Positions 43,199-55,800 of a stretch of DNA of 64,000 nucleotides are shown piece by piece (the first letter of the stretch is position 1; each line of letters opens with the position of its first letter). Both the position numbers and the translations under genes were made by a program. This DNA is from Buxus sempervirens (Eukaryota; Streptophyta; Magnoliopsida; Buxales; Buxaceae): NCBI GenBank assembly GCA_947561395.2, contig OX387194.1, forward strand, positions 18,648,048 to 18,712,047. Direction: 5' to 3'. A model generated the notes under the pieces. That model was not told where the DNA came from. It did not search any database and saw only the letters and a program-made list of their open reading frames with translations.

Positions 43199-44700
43199 AT
43201 ATGCCAAACGCTGGAAGGAGTTGGCCACACTGGTACAGCCGCCACTGTTGGAACAAGAGATGACATCTCTATTCATCGCATCACTGGGACAGCCGTTCCT
43301 CACTTTGCTGTTGGGGCAAAGTACCTCAAATTTCAACGACCTAATTTTGACTGCGGATCGGATTGAGGATGCAGTAAGAGCCGGGAAAATAGATTGCAGT
43401 GGGCAGAGGGCCGCGCCAAGGAGGCCAGTGACAGGACAGGCTAGCAGAAACCAGGGACAAGAGCCCCGAAGGCAGGAACAGCAGGCAATGAACTACATGC
43501 ACCCGGCACAGCCTTATCACTTCTCCCAAGGACCAGAGGCAGTGGCACCCCAAGGGACTGGGCAGACAGCTTACCAAGGGGTGAGAAAAACGAAAGAAGA
43601 ATTTGAAGCTAGGATGAAACGGGTTTTCACCCCCTGCCCTACGCACCCGTGGAGTTACTGCCTACTTTGCTGAAGAAAGGGTACCTACAAGTTAAGCCCC
43701 TGAACCCCAGACTAGTCAATGCCAGGAGCTACAACGCTGCAGAGCGGTGCGAGTACCACTCTGGTGCCCGAGGGCATCACACCAATCGGTGTTGGGATTT
43801 GAGGCACGACATACAAGACCTGATCGACAGTAAGCGCATCACTGTAGACCCTCCAGCACCGCCCGCACAGACTCCAGCAGCCGGTGTGACCACCAACCCT
43901 CTCCCGGACCACTCGAAGGCCTCCACCAGTAGGATGGCGAATCAAGTGAGCAGTGATCAGGGCACCGGGCGGCTCGACCCTTCGGTACTCATTGGCCGAC
44001 CAGGGCAGACAGTGAAGGTGCAGCTTCAAGCAGAAACCCGCTCGACAGCAGGTGCAGTTGAGGAGGATACAGACGTCTACATCTGTGCAATAGAGGATGA
44101 ACCGCAGAGCAGTGAGGAGGTCATGGGGCCATGGAACCCAGTGCAATGTGGATGGATCAGTGACTCCCCGTCCCCTCCACGTAGAGAAGGAGTGGGCAGT
44201 TCCGAAGGACCCTGGTTCCGAAATGGGCCACATGACACAGACGCGTCAGTGGCCAGTTCAAGGGTACCCCCGCAGATGTCTACCGGATGGCCACCTGAGT
44301 ATATGTCTGCGACATCAGAGCCGGACCTGCAATCCCTCACCGATCCCCTATCAGCGGAATCGAGTTCAGAATCCTCTTCCCACGGCACGTCTGAGTGGTT
44401 CGTCCCCCCTCATGCCACGGAAGAAGAGGAACCACCAGCCACTCCTGAACTGTCAACCCTGCTTGATCCGTATGAGAGCTCGGACGAGTCCACTGATACG
44501 GACTCAGAAGGCACATCAGCAGAAGAAAGCAGGACAGTGAACGTTATCGAAGGAGATGGTAGTGACTTCCCTACTGATCTCCCTCTGGTGCATTTCCACC
44601 CACACACAGATCAAGAGTTTTTCTACCCCACCCCTCTTGCCAACCCCTCCGCCCTTAACATCCACGACATCATGGACTCACCTCCACAAGACCCCTTCCA
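43199..44700 (+). pseudogene. E2 gag, N-terminus missing
   Basis: Starts abruptly in the capsid-like domain (EYAKRWKELATLVQPPLLEQ), so about 250 residues present in E1 gag are lost, probably by a deletion from the hairpin array into gag. A one-base frame break near 43640 falls in the RVFTP-LPYAPVELLPTLL region. The knuckle C-X2-H-X5-H-X4-C (CEYHSGARGHHTNRC) is near 43745-43790. A long Pro/Ser/acidic linker follows to about 44700. It packages RNA in intact relatives; this copy cannot form a full capsid protein. Confidence 0.85.
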
Positions 44701-45856
44701 CCTTTCATTCGAACCACCCACACTGAATCTTTCAAAGCTCAACCTAGAGCCACCCTCGTACAAGGCCGCACCTCCACCTTACCCCACCCAATCCTTCCAC
44801 CACCAAGCCACCTCCACAACCACCATTGAAGCAGAGATAGACCGAATCACCCGATCCGGTCGATACGTAAACACCGATCCCCCACCCGCACCAGAGGGAG
44901 CAGAAGCAGAAGCAGAAGCGAAAAGGAAAGAAAAAGGGAAGGATGTGGTCACCGAATTGCCACAGACCCTCAAGAGGAAGGGAATGGCCACGGAAGAAGA
45001 AATCATAGATTTGCACCATAGTGTGTTCACTCCAGAGTACGAAATCCTCCAGCAGTTGAACAAGGTGCCTGCCCAGATCTCCATAATGCGACTTCTGATT
45101 GATTCAGAAAAGCACCGGGCAGTGTTAATGAAGGTCCTGGGAGACGAACATGTACCAGCAAGCATCGATCCGGAGCAGCTAGGAGCAGTGGTATCAGTGA
45201 TCATGGCACCACAGGCTATCTCCTTTTCTGCAGCAGACCTGCCAGCTGAAGGGTGCGACCACGCTGAGCCGCTTTACATCACAGTGAAGTGCGTCGACCT
45301 CATCGTAAGATGTGCCATGATTGACAATGGGTCAACTTTGAACATATGCCCGATGAGGACATTTCGCATTTTACAATTGGATCCTTCAATGATCAAGCCA
45401 AGTGGGCATAACGTCAGAGGCTTCGACAATGCCAGAAGAGACTCACTGGGAGAAGTCACTCTAGTGATCATAATTGCAGATAGGCCCTTTACCATGGAGT
45501 TTGAACTCATGGATATCAACGCCTCGTTTAACTTGCTGATTGGGAGGCTGTGGCTGCATCAGGCAGGAGCAGTATCTTCCACACTGCACAGAATGGTTCG
45601 GTTCGTGTCAGGCAACGAACTCATAATAGTACATGCTGAGGATCATCAAGAATTTGAAAGGGTCGGAGTACCCTATGTGGATTATGAGTTGCCCACCACA
45701 CTCAATTTCCAAGTGGTGGAGATGGTGCAGATGAATCGTATCCCTGAATCTGATAGGGGGCGACGACTCTCGAAAAGGAGGAGAAAGTACATGTTCAGTG
45801 CTGCTGACTGCGCAGACTGGGGTCTCAGAGCCGGCGATGGATTGGGCAAGTATAAG
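44701..45856 (+). pseudogene. E2 protease region and first half of the G-patch
   Basis: In frame with the upstream linker. Contains QQLNKVPAQISIMRLLIDSE (about 45050-45110), a block also present in E3 before protease, then the retropepsin-like domain with the catalytic motif IDNGSTLNICP (near 45320), FELMDINASFNLLIGR and a WLHQAGAV segment. The motif DNGS, not DTGS/DSGS, is shared with E3 and so is a family feature. The G-patch starts at about 45800 (WGLRAGDGLGKYK) and is cut by TAG at 45857-45859, where Gln fits. Confidence 0.85.
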
Positions 45857-47395
45857 TAGGGAATTAAGGCGGCCATCCAACCTTATGAGCAGACTACTGG
45901 GTTTGGACTGGGGTTCAGGCCACAGCCGGAAGACTACTCCCTACTCCTTGGGAACCGTGCCGAAAGGAAAAGGGCAAGAACTGAAGGAAGAGACCCCCAC
46001 TGGCCCATATGCGTGCACGAGAACTTATACCACCGCTTCGCTAACATGGAGCGTGAAGCGGCCCAAGCCATCGAGAACATAGTCCCCCAAGGATGGGGAT
46101 ATGAGTTTTTGGACACCCCTGCCGCAGAAGAAGACTACCTACAAGGCCTAGCTCAGATGCTCTGGGAGGAGCCATCATCTATGGACATGATTGGAGATAC
46201 AGTAGAAGTAGACCCATTAGTTCTTGAGGGGTCGCCGGATGGACTACCAGCACTAGTCGCCCTGGACTCAGTCGACGAAGTCACCATGGCCTTCGCCCCA
46301 CCAGATGAAGAGTTCATCCCCGACGGGATCCCGATCAACTCTGCAAGTGTGATGGAAGTGCCACCACCTGCTCCCCTGGAAGAATCCAAAGAAGAAGGTC
46401 CAATCATGTATGTCTGCATGATGGAAGGGCGAGACAGCTCAGGAGCACCAACCCGCAAGCCAAGGTCGCCTCCTCCACGCCCCTATATCCCGCACCCCGG
46501 AACTTGCGACGGTTTGAACTGCATGTTCCGTAGCATGCCCCAAGTGCTAGGACCAGTGCCAGAAGAAGTGTACCACGCAGCTTACGGCAAATGGGCACCA
46601 CGAGCCTGCTCTTCTACAGTGCCTGGGATACCAACTGGGATACCCATAATGTTTGCACCCCCCAGAGTTGACCCGGCCAACGAAGTTACCATCGCGTATG
46701 CGCCATCCGAGGACGAGATACCGTGGGCCATCCCCATCAGCGGAGCATGGATGGGGATATCATCAGAATCTGACCCCCAGTCCGAGAGAAGCCAGAACAA
46801 GCCAGTGGGAGGCGCAGCACAAGATCCGATCTGCATATCTTCTGATGACAGTGCCAACATGGTACTGGCTGAAGAACCAGAAACGGCAGTCATCATCAGC
46901 AAGAAAGACTAGGCACCACTCAGGAACTGGAGCACCACACCTTTTGCCATCAGCAAAGCTGCTATCCCAAAGGGGGTTTCTATCACCTCTGAAGTTTCTG
47001 TTGTAGCTACTGCTGAAGTTTTTAATAAATACCTGAATGCTTCCTATTACTTGCATCTGTTTGAAAATGAAAATACCAAAAATAAGCAACTTGAACATCG
47101 CCATCTTAGTGTCAATCCCGACGCACACCTGGAAGATCTGGGGCACGGGATAGGTAATAAGATTGCCATAATTGAACAAAAAGAACAAAAGGAAATGGAA
47201 AAACCAGTACAGATGGCAATAATAAATGAAATGCATGAGCCAGTGTCCAATCCTGAAAACGAGCAAGAACTCGACAAGTCGGATTGGGGCACTTGCCCAT
47301 TGCAGCAAGAAGATTCAAACATCGTCCCTTGTGAGCCTTTCGAGCATGAGGACGATGATGAATCATGGGAGACCCCGCTTGAATTCTAGCTTGCC
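45857..47395 (+). pseudogene. E2 G-patch end and long linker to RT
   Basis: Same frame continues: GIKAAIQPYEQTTGFGLGFR completes the G-patch, then an acidic/proline-rich linker with two related blocks (DEVTMAFAPPDEEFIPDGIP and NEVTIAYAPSEDEIPWAIP). TAG at 46910-46912 and TAG at 47387-47389 interrupt it; both fit Gln codons. Between 46913 and 47386 the frame stays open, so no intron is needed between protease and RT, unlike classical Ogre. Confidence 0.75.
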
Positions 47396-48460
47396 TTGGA
47401 AAGGCACGAAAAGGGTCCCCAGGCTAACATTGAGGAAACAGAGCCAATTGACATAGGTGAAATAGCACAACCAAGGATCCTCCAAATTGGTAAAAAGCTA
47501 TCACCATTATTGAGAAAACAGATGTTTGATTTTCTTAAATCTTATTTTGACGTGTTTGCATGGTCATACGAGGATATGCCCGGGTTAGACACGGACTTGG
47601 TTGTGCATCGGTTACCAACAAAGTCTAAGGCCGTACCTGTGAAACAGAAGCTCAGGCGCACAAAGCAGGAATGGGCCCTAAAGATCAAGGAAGAGGTCAC
47701 CAAGCAGTTGGATGCCGGATTCCTGCAAGTAACTCACTATCCAGAGTGGTTGGCCAATATCGTGCCAGTTCCCAAGAAAGACGGGAAAGTCAGGATGTGT
47801 GTTGACTATAGAGATCTGAACAAAGCGAGTCCGAGGGACAACTTCCCATTGCCGCACATTGATGTACTGGTGGACAATACAGTAACGCATTCGATGTTCT
47901 CTTTTATGGACGGCTTCTCTGGTTACAACCAGATAAGGATGGCACCTGAGGATATGGAGAAGACATCCTTTATCACACACTGGGGCACTTATTGCTACCG
48001 CGTGATGCCGTTTGGACTGAAGAATGCAGGTGCTACATATCAGCGTGCGATGACTCTGTTGTTCCATGACATGATACATAGGGAGATGGAGGTGTATGTG
48101 GATGACATGATAGCGAAGTCTAAGGAAGAAGAAGACCACTTGGTGAACCTTGAAAAGATGTTCGATAGACTCAGAGAGCACAAACTTCGGCTCAACCCAA
48201 ACAAGTGTGTGTTTGGAGTGGCTTCAGGAAAGCTGCTCGGCTTCGTAGTGGGCAAGCGAGGCATTGAGGTTGATCCCGTCAAAGCCAAGGCAATTCTGGA
48301 GATGCCTCCTCCGTCAACAGAAAAGGAAGTAAGAGGGTTCTTGGGCAGGCTGCAATACATTAGTCGATTTATCGCGCAAATGACTCCTGTGTGCGAGCCT
48401 ATATTCAAGCTGTTGAAGAAAGATAACCCTGTGGTTTGGAACGACGACTGCCAAGTAGCG
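47396..48460 (+). pseudogene. E2 reverse transcriptase domain
   Basis: RT of the Ty3/gypsy Tat type: VPVPKKDGKVRMCVDYRDLN, FPLPHIDVLVDNT, MPFGLKNAGATYQRA, the intact YVDD box (48094-48105) and the EKEVRGFLGRLQYISRF thumb region. The domain has no internal stop. It lies in one frame with the linker before it (broken by TAG 47387-47389) and the RNase H after it. Confidence 0.93.
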
Positions 48461-49580
48461 TTTGATAAAATCAAGGCCTATCTGATGAGTCCACCGACGT
48501 TGGTCTCGCCTGTCCCAGGACGATCCTTGATTATGTATCTGACAGTCTCTGAGACGGCTATAGGATGTGTGTTAGGACAACACGATGAGAAAGGGCGGAA
48601 AGAACAAGAAATCTACTACCTAAGCAAGAAGTTTACCAACATCGAAGTCAGATACACAGTGCTTGAAAAGACGTGTTGTGCCCTAGTCTGGGCAGCTCAG
48701 AAACTTCGGCATTATTTGCTTAGTCACACAGTCTTGCTGATCTCCAATCTGGATCCATTGAAGTAAATCTTTGAGAAGCCGATCTCCACTGGTAGGGTTG
48801 CCAGATGGCAAGTCCTTTTATCTGAGTATGACATTGTCTACACAACTAGGAAGGCAATAAAAGGGCAAGCTATGGCGGATCACTTGGCAGAACATCCACT
48901 ACCTGACTACCAACCACTTCTGACTCACTTCCCAGACGAAGATGTGATGTATACAGAGTCTTCAGATGATACAGAAGAAACGAAGTGGCAAATGTTCTTT
49001 GACGGGGCAGTGAATGTAAATGGAAAAGGGATCGGAGCAGTGCTAATCTCCTCGGACGGTGTTCATCACCCGATAGCAGCAAAACTTCTGTTTGATTGCA
49101 CTAGCAACATGGCCGAGTATGAAGCGTGTGTGTTAGGCCTGCGAGTGGCAATTGAGATGCGCATACAAGAGCTAAAAGTATTCGGTGATTCAAGCCTTAT
49201 CATCTATCAAGTGATGGGAGACTGGAAGACCAGAGACGTGAAGTTAGTGCCATACCAAGAACTGGTCAAAGAATTAGAAGAAGAATTTGAAAGCGTGACA
49301 TTTGACTACATGCCGCGAGACGGGAATCGATTTGCAGATGCACTAGTTACGCTGGCATCAATGGCCACCATCACGGGTGATACTTGGGTGCAACCATTGG
49401 AGATAGAAATTCGGCGCTACCCTGTTTACTGCTTCAGTGTAGAGAAAAGCACACCTGAAGAAGAGCCTTGGTACGCGGACGTCGAAAGGTACATAAGGAA
49501 CAGAATTCTGCCAGAAGATGCCTCGGCTGCAGAGAAGCGAACTATCCAGAGGTTGGCAAGGCAATATTTCTACAGTGGGG
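48461..49580 (+). pseudogene. E2 RNase H and archaeal-type RNase H
   Basis: First RNH from about 48500 (RSLIMYLTVSETAIGCVLGQ) to 48763; TAA at 48764-48766 replaces a Tyr codon seen in E3. The second, aRNH-type domain lies about 48985-49370 with MFFDGAVNVNGKGIGAVL, NMAEYEACVLGLRVAI, VFGDSSLIIYQ and FADALVTLASM. The D-E-D residues are visible. This tandem arrangement is the hallmark of Tat/Ogre elements. Confidence 0.92.
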
Positions 49581-50716
49581 GCAGGCTGTACAAGAAGTCA
49601 TACAACGATTCCCTACTGCTATGTGTCAGAGAAGCCGAGGCGCAAAAGTTAATCGAGGAAGTCCACGGAGGGTTGTGCGGCGCACACATGAATGGGCATA
49701 TGCTAGCAAGAAAGATTCTAAGGATGGGCTATTACTGGATGACCATGGAAGCTGACTGCTACGCTCATGTCAGAAAATGTCAGTTGTGCCAGATTTATGC
49801 CGACAACATCCATGCACCGCCGAATACGTTGTACTCCATGACATCACCTTGGCCGTTCGCCATTTGGGGAATCGACATGATAGGCCAGGTTCATCCAATG
49901 GCTTCAAACAGGCATCGGTTCATCTTAGTGGCAATTGACTACTTTACCAAGTGGGTAGAGGCCATGTCCTTCGTGAATGTGAAGAAATCTCATGTGCTCA
50001 AGTTTATTAGAAACAATATAGTCTGTCGCTACAGAGTTCCAGAGGCGATCATCACCGATAATGCAAAGAATATGAATAATAAGGACATGGAAAAGATGTG
50101 CGAAGATCTGAAGATCAGACATCTAAACTCCACGGCATACCGGCCCAAGATGAATGGGGCAGTAGAGGCTGCCAACAAGAACCTGAAGAAGATACTTGAG
50201 AAAATGGTAGTCACTTACAAAGACTGGCATGAGAAGCTGCCCTATGCACTGCACGCCTATCGGACGTCAATTAGAACATCGACTGGGGCAACCCCTTTCT
50301 CCCTGGTATATGGAATGGAAGCAGTCCTCCCCGTGGAAGCACAGATTCCGTCACTCAGAATTCTGAAGGAAGCTGAAATCAGTGACGTTGAATGGGAAGA
50401 ATCCAGATTTGACCAGTTGCAATTATTAGATGAAAGGAGGATCAAAGCTTTGTGCCATGGCCAACTCTATCAACAGAGAGTGGCGTGAGCCTACAACAAG
50501 AAAGTGAAGCCACGACAGTTCAAGGCGGGAGACCTGGTGCTGAAAAGAATCTTTCCTCATCAAGAGGACAACAGAGGGAAATTCAAGCCAAACTACGAAG
50601 GGCCATTCGTAGTCCACAAGGTTCTGTCCCGAGGAGCACTCATCCTACAAGAAATGGACGGGGCAATTTTTCCTGAGCCGATAAATGCGGACGCCGTCAA
50701 ACTGTACTATGCCTAA
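49581..50716 (+). pseudogene. E2 integrase
   Basis: H-H-C-C zinc region (EVHGGLCGAHMNGHMLARKI, HVRKCQLC), catalytic core with D in WGIDMIGQ, D in IITDNAK and E in NGAVEAANKN, and a C-terminal domain ending PINADAVKLYYA. One in-frame TGA at 50486-50488 in the C-terminal part replaces an Arg codon (CGA expected from E3). Otherwise complete. It would insert the cDNA; no chromodomain follows. Confidence 0.93.
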
Positions 50717-52275
50717 GATCATTCTGATTGGGAAATGAAGAGAGGCCATCCTTGACTCTCCTTAGACTGTAAATCCTTCTAAATACCCTAAATTCTCCCC
50801 TAGTTAAACAATTTTGAGCCTTAAAATTCTTTCAACCCATTGCAAGCGTTCTACACATCAAACAGGGCATTCCTAACAAAGCAAAAAGAAACAGGGCACT
50901 CTCGCCCAGAAAAAAACTCAAAAAGAAGAGAAAAGGCAATAGAAAAAGAAAGAAAAAAGAAAGAAACACAAAAAATGGGGAAATGTTTACCCACCAAGAA
51001 ATATAGAGATGAAAATAAGCCAGGATGTAAGTCCCACCAGCAATAAAAGTAGCACGCTTTGCAAACCCAAATAAATAAGCTTTCTTGAGCCGCTTATCCT
51101 TTCTTTCATAACCAAGACCGAGCCTACATTTCGTCCTATCTCTAAGACCTCTCGGATCCCGAAAGGAATGATCAGGGCAAACAGTTAAGTCGGCATTCGT
51201 TAGCAATGACGGAATTCAGAGCTTCCTAGAAAGGCTAGACACAGCAAAAACCCGAAAGAAGGGCGTTGTGTGGCTAGTCCCAAAAAAAAAAAGAGAGGAA
51301 AACTGGTTACATCTGGATTGAGCAGAGCAAGACGCAGAAGAGAGCGGTGACAGTGGCAGATAGTAAACTGAGAAAATTACACAGATCTGAGAGGTTCAGA
51401 CCGGCGGGTTGCGCCTGAGTTAAAGACTTCACAGTGGCCTGTGATGACAATGATACAGAAAATGCCAAGCACTCCAAGTCCCGTCCGGCCTTGGAAAAAT
51501 TCTTTGATATTGCAAACACAGGCACACACTGACACACCTGTTTCTCTATGATTGTTCTGCTTAACTGTTTGAAGCTCCACGTTGGGCTACTAACCTGAGT
51601 TGATAACCTCTTAACCTTGGCAGAGGCCGCTCTAGCTGCAATGGCCAAGACGCTCAAAGCAGGAAGAAAATAAGAATGCTTTACGTTTATCCCTAGCAAG
51701 TCCAAGACTGACCTTGTGTTCCTTTCCCGACTTCACAGGTACAGCAAGAATGGGATGACAGGACGTCTCCTCCAAAATCCCCAGTGGAGTTCCTTCAGTA
51801 AACGGAGGATAATACCCTCCGAAATCCCCAGCGGAAGGCCTTCAGCAAACAAGGGACGACACCCTTACACTCCCAGTAGAGTCCTCTCAAACAATAAGGG
51901 AGTAGTACCTGATGATGTAGGCTTCTCAAGCCTCGCCCAGTCTGAAGAGGCTGGCTTTGCGAAGAAGGGCGGAAAGAATACAAACAAGCTCGCATCAATC
52001 CCTGGTGGAGTCTCTTGCATTCAACAAGAATACAGACGAACATGAAGAACTTGCACCCAAGTAGAAGGGAAAGGCTTTACAAGGAAAATGACAATGCGAG
52101 GAACCCCATTTATCCCCAACGGAGCACCATTTCCAAAGGAAGGCCCACGCTTGTCAGAAAGGCCCAACTAGAGAGAAAGGGCAACAAGGAAGGGATCCAG
52201 ATTAATCCCCAGTAGGAGACCTCGGCCTCGTAAAGCCGACCAGAAGGCGCGGCCCAGAAGAAAGAAGTAGCAAGG
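50717..52275 (+). other. E2 3' non-coding region
   Basis: No gene. A/G-rich tract 50880-50980; the conserved motif GCCTACATTTCGTCCTA at about 51121; diverged short repeats at 51760-52250 with AATCCCCAG and small stem-loops, for example CGGAGG-ATAATAC-CCTCCG (51803-51821) and AAGGG-ACGACA-CCCTT (51851-51866). Confidence 0.6.
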
Positions 52276-52881
52276 CATGAAGAAGAATAAGCTTAAATGA
52301 AGATATCATCGGGCCAGATGGCCCCTTTTGTAATTTTTGATTTCACACTTTTGTAAATAGAGTAAAGCAGGTGTGTGAGCTCCCTTGAGGCACTGGACAG
52401 CGCTGGAAGCACCTCCTCACCAACAGCAACTCCTCCTCCACTCTTCTTCCCTCCTTTCTCCAGCCATTCCGCACCCCAAGCCAACCCTTGGCCATCAAAT
52501 CCCTAAAAAAAAAAGCTGCAAGTAAAAGACATAAAATGTATCAAAAGTTTGAAGTCACCTAAAAGCTTTAATGAAACAAACAAGAAGAAGAGAATATTGT
52601 CAAGTGTCTGGCATCAACGCCGAAACAGGTTGGCGAGCTCAAGTCCAATCTGATCTCTTTCAAAACTTAACTCAATTGCTGAAGAATTGCCCTACAAAAA
52701 CCCAAAAAGCAAAGGGTGAGGAAACTCTGAAGCCAGGAAGTGACGCCACATGATTTGGCCGCTTCCCCCTCAAAATAAAAACTTCAAAGGACTGAGGCTC
52801 GTCGACCATGTCGACAGAAATGCCAGGCGCAAAAACGAGATTCTTTTTCTCTTTGCCGTTCATCCGCAAGGTGACTCCGGC
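52276..52881 (+). other. E2 3' end shared with E1
   Basis: Counterpart of 24535-25142. High similarity just before the polypurine tract, lower outside. Non-coding. Confidence 0.8.
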
Positions 52882-52894
52882 AAAGAGGGGCAGC
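52882..52894 (+). promoter_or_regulatory. E2 polypurine tract
   Basis: AAAGAGGGGCAGC immediately before the 3' LTR, identical to E1. Confidence 0.88.
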
Positions 52895-55800
52895 TGTAAG
52901 CACCTCATTTTTGCGCTCCAAAAAAGCCAGAAATGCAAAACCCGGCCAAAAAGTCAAACCCTGAGGGGTGAAAGGTTGACCTTTTAATCAGATAAAATTT
53001 GGCCACCTTGCTTTATCTCAGTGGATAGAGAATCCCGACACAAGTCCAACGCAACTGGGTTTGCAGGAATCGGAGTCCGGATAAAGGTTCTGCGGGCGGT
53101 CAAACTTGAGGAAGAGTCTAGAGTTGACTTTTCCTCGAATTCCGTGCCAAGTACCTTGCTCTATACCATTGGATAGAGAATCTCAACACGGTTCCAACGC
53201 AACTGGGTTTGCAGGAATCGGAGTCCAAATGAAGGTTCTAAGGGCAGTCAAACTTAAGGGAAGGCCAAAAGTTGACTTTTCCTCGAACACCATGCCAAGT
53301 GTTTAGCCCTATGTCTTTAAATAGAGGGCTCCGATACAAGTTTAACGTAATTGAGTTTGCTCAAATCGGAGTTCGGATGAAGGAGATATGATCTGTCGAA
53401 GCTTCCGAGCAGCAAAGCCAGAAACTACACACGTGGCGCAGGAACTGCACACGTTGCAGCCAACGCAGCAAAATATCTCAGGGACTAAATCTTAAATATC
53501 AAAAATTCATACGGGCGATCCGTAGATATCCAAAAGTGTCAAATCGGTCGAATCGGTCAAGTCGAAGGGCAAATCTATAATTTTTCGATTTGTATCCGGT
53601 CCAATATACCGGATACACTAGCTACCCTTCATGACCGGATTTGAAGACCGGATACAAGAAGATTTTCGCGCGAGATTCGCGCCGATCGCCCGACAAATTC
53701 GCGGCGGCATTTAATTTTCAAATGATTATGTTTTGTATCCGGACTTGAAGACTGGATGAAAAGGAAGACCAGTGTATCCGGACTTGAAGGCCGGATAAGG
53801 GGAGGCCTTAGTGTATCGGGCCTGAGTTGCCGGATACATTAAGTTTTCTATAAATAGCAAACCAGCAGCTCATTTCCGGGGTTGGCATTATTTTTGTTGT
53901 TCTCCAGCCCTTCTTCCCCACTTGTTCACCTGCGAATCCCACCTCTCTCAACCTCCTCAACCCTCTTCCACCTCCAAAGACCAATCAAAACCACACCCAA
54001 CCTCTGCCTTCTTCTTCTTCACCTTCTCCATTAAAACAAGAAGGAGGTCTGCTGCTGTTGCTGCCAAAAAGGGGTAGCTCCAGCCTCCCATTCCTGCTGT
54101 AAGGAGGTCTCAACACACCCCGAAAGGGTTCTAACACCTCAGGTATCACTCCTCCCCATACCATGTTCATCATATATTAAATTTAGATTTTTCTGTGATA
54201 TTTTCTTCTTCTTGTCTGCTTGTTTTGCATGGTCTGGTTTGCATGTTTGTATGCATGTATTTGGTGTCCTTTCCATGGCATAAAGCCACCCCTGGCATGA
54301 GAGTCATGTGGGGGTTTCTTGGGAGTAGGAGTACCCCATTTTTATGCCATTATAACCTGCCATTTCGATTAATTTCGGGAGGAGAATGCTCCTCCCCGTC
54401 TGATCTCATGTTCCCCATTTTAAACCCCCCTATCCCTTCCTTTAAAGAGTTTCTTAAATGCTTCTAGGTATCTTTTGAGCAGGGGATTAAGCTAGGTTTT
54501 TGTTGACATGCTCAAAGTATATCATGCATGCATCTTTGTTTTGTTATTGATTCATATTCTCCGGTATTCCCATGATAATTCCCTTCAAGCCCAAGTAGAG
54601 TAATGCCTGCTTTCTTTTCTAATACATGCTCACTCTCATGCATGATCTTATTTCACACGTGAAGAGTCGGCAAGAATGGAAAGGCTGTCCACGTGTTAGG
54701 AGTAGGCTTACTGGGTTTGGTTGAGAGTCCACTACTTGCCTTGCATGTCCACTGATTAGGAAGAAGCGGAAGGACCAAACAGGGATACCTAAGCCCCTGT
54801 CCAGCCGCGGAGTGTATCCCAAGATAGGGAGGAGGTGGCACCTTAAGCCTCCTCCCCATAGCTTTGCTTAAAAACCCAAAAAAGGGAAGCCAAAATGAGG
54901 CTTCTCCCTTGGACCTGAACCAAGGTGGGCCTGTTTGAGGGCCCACATGACTTGCAAAGGCCCCTAGGGACCTCTGGAAAACACCCCGAATGGCAAAACA
55001 CCCAAAAAAGACCATTCCAGGGTGATCCGGCAACTCAGGCCGGATCACCTGAGGCATGGGTGTGTCCGATCACTCAGGCCGGATAACCCATGGTCCCTGT
55101 GTATCCGGCCATTCTGGCCGGATCACCTACAGACCGAGTGTATCCGGCCTGAGTTGCCGGATACACACAGTATTGTGTTTTTTTTGTATATTGTGATGCC
55201 TAGCCGAATTTCATGATGCTTTGAACCAAACCAGATAAACCGATAGGGTTTTCAGGCCACCCGGAAACCCAAGTTGGGATTTGGACCGCCGGTCTGACTT
55301 GGCACACCCGTGGGCCTTCCAATGGGGCCCACCAAGCCCAATGAACCCGAAAGCATGTAATTAAACAAGCTAAGCAAAGGTGAACCAATTGAATCAGGCG
55401 GGCCAAACCCAATGCGGCCCACCTAAGTCTTGTCATGTGTGGATTAATGCATAAACTGCGTGGTTTGGCCGTGACCGCGGGCAAGGGTCTATCGGGCCCG
55501 CCAAAGCCCGCTAACCGACCCGAGTTAGGTTGCAAGCCCTAAACTCCAAAGAACTGGGCTTTCAAGCCCAAAACCTGGATCACGGGCCCCAAGCCCGGTG
55601 ACCAGCCCATCGTGGCAAATTAAAAAGATAAATGTAAAATTCCTTGGCCACCAGGTGGGCCCACCTAAGGGGCCCACAAATCAATCCGGCCCACCTCTTG
55701 CATAAGAAAACACTTAACCTTCCAAATCCAAACCAAATAAAACCAACATACTTAACCAAAGCCCACAGGGCCTCCTAGGCTTAGACAGAGGCCCACATGG

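Noticed and set aside
46913..47050. Ogre-type intron between protease and RT in E2
   Set aside because: The reading frame stays the same and open through this stretch apart from single stops, so no intron is needed.
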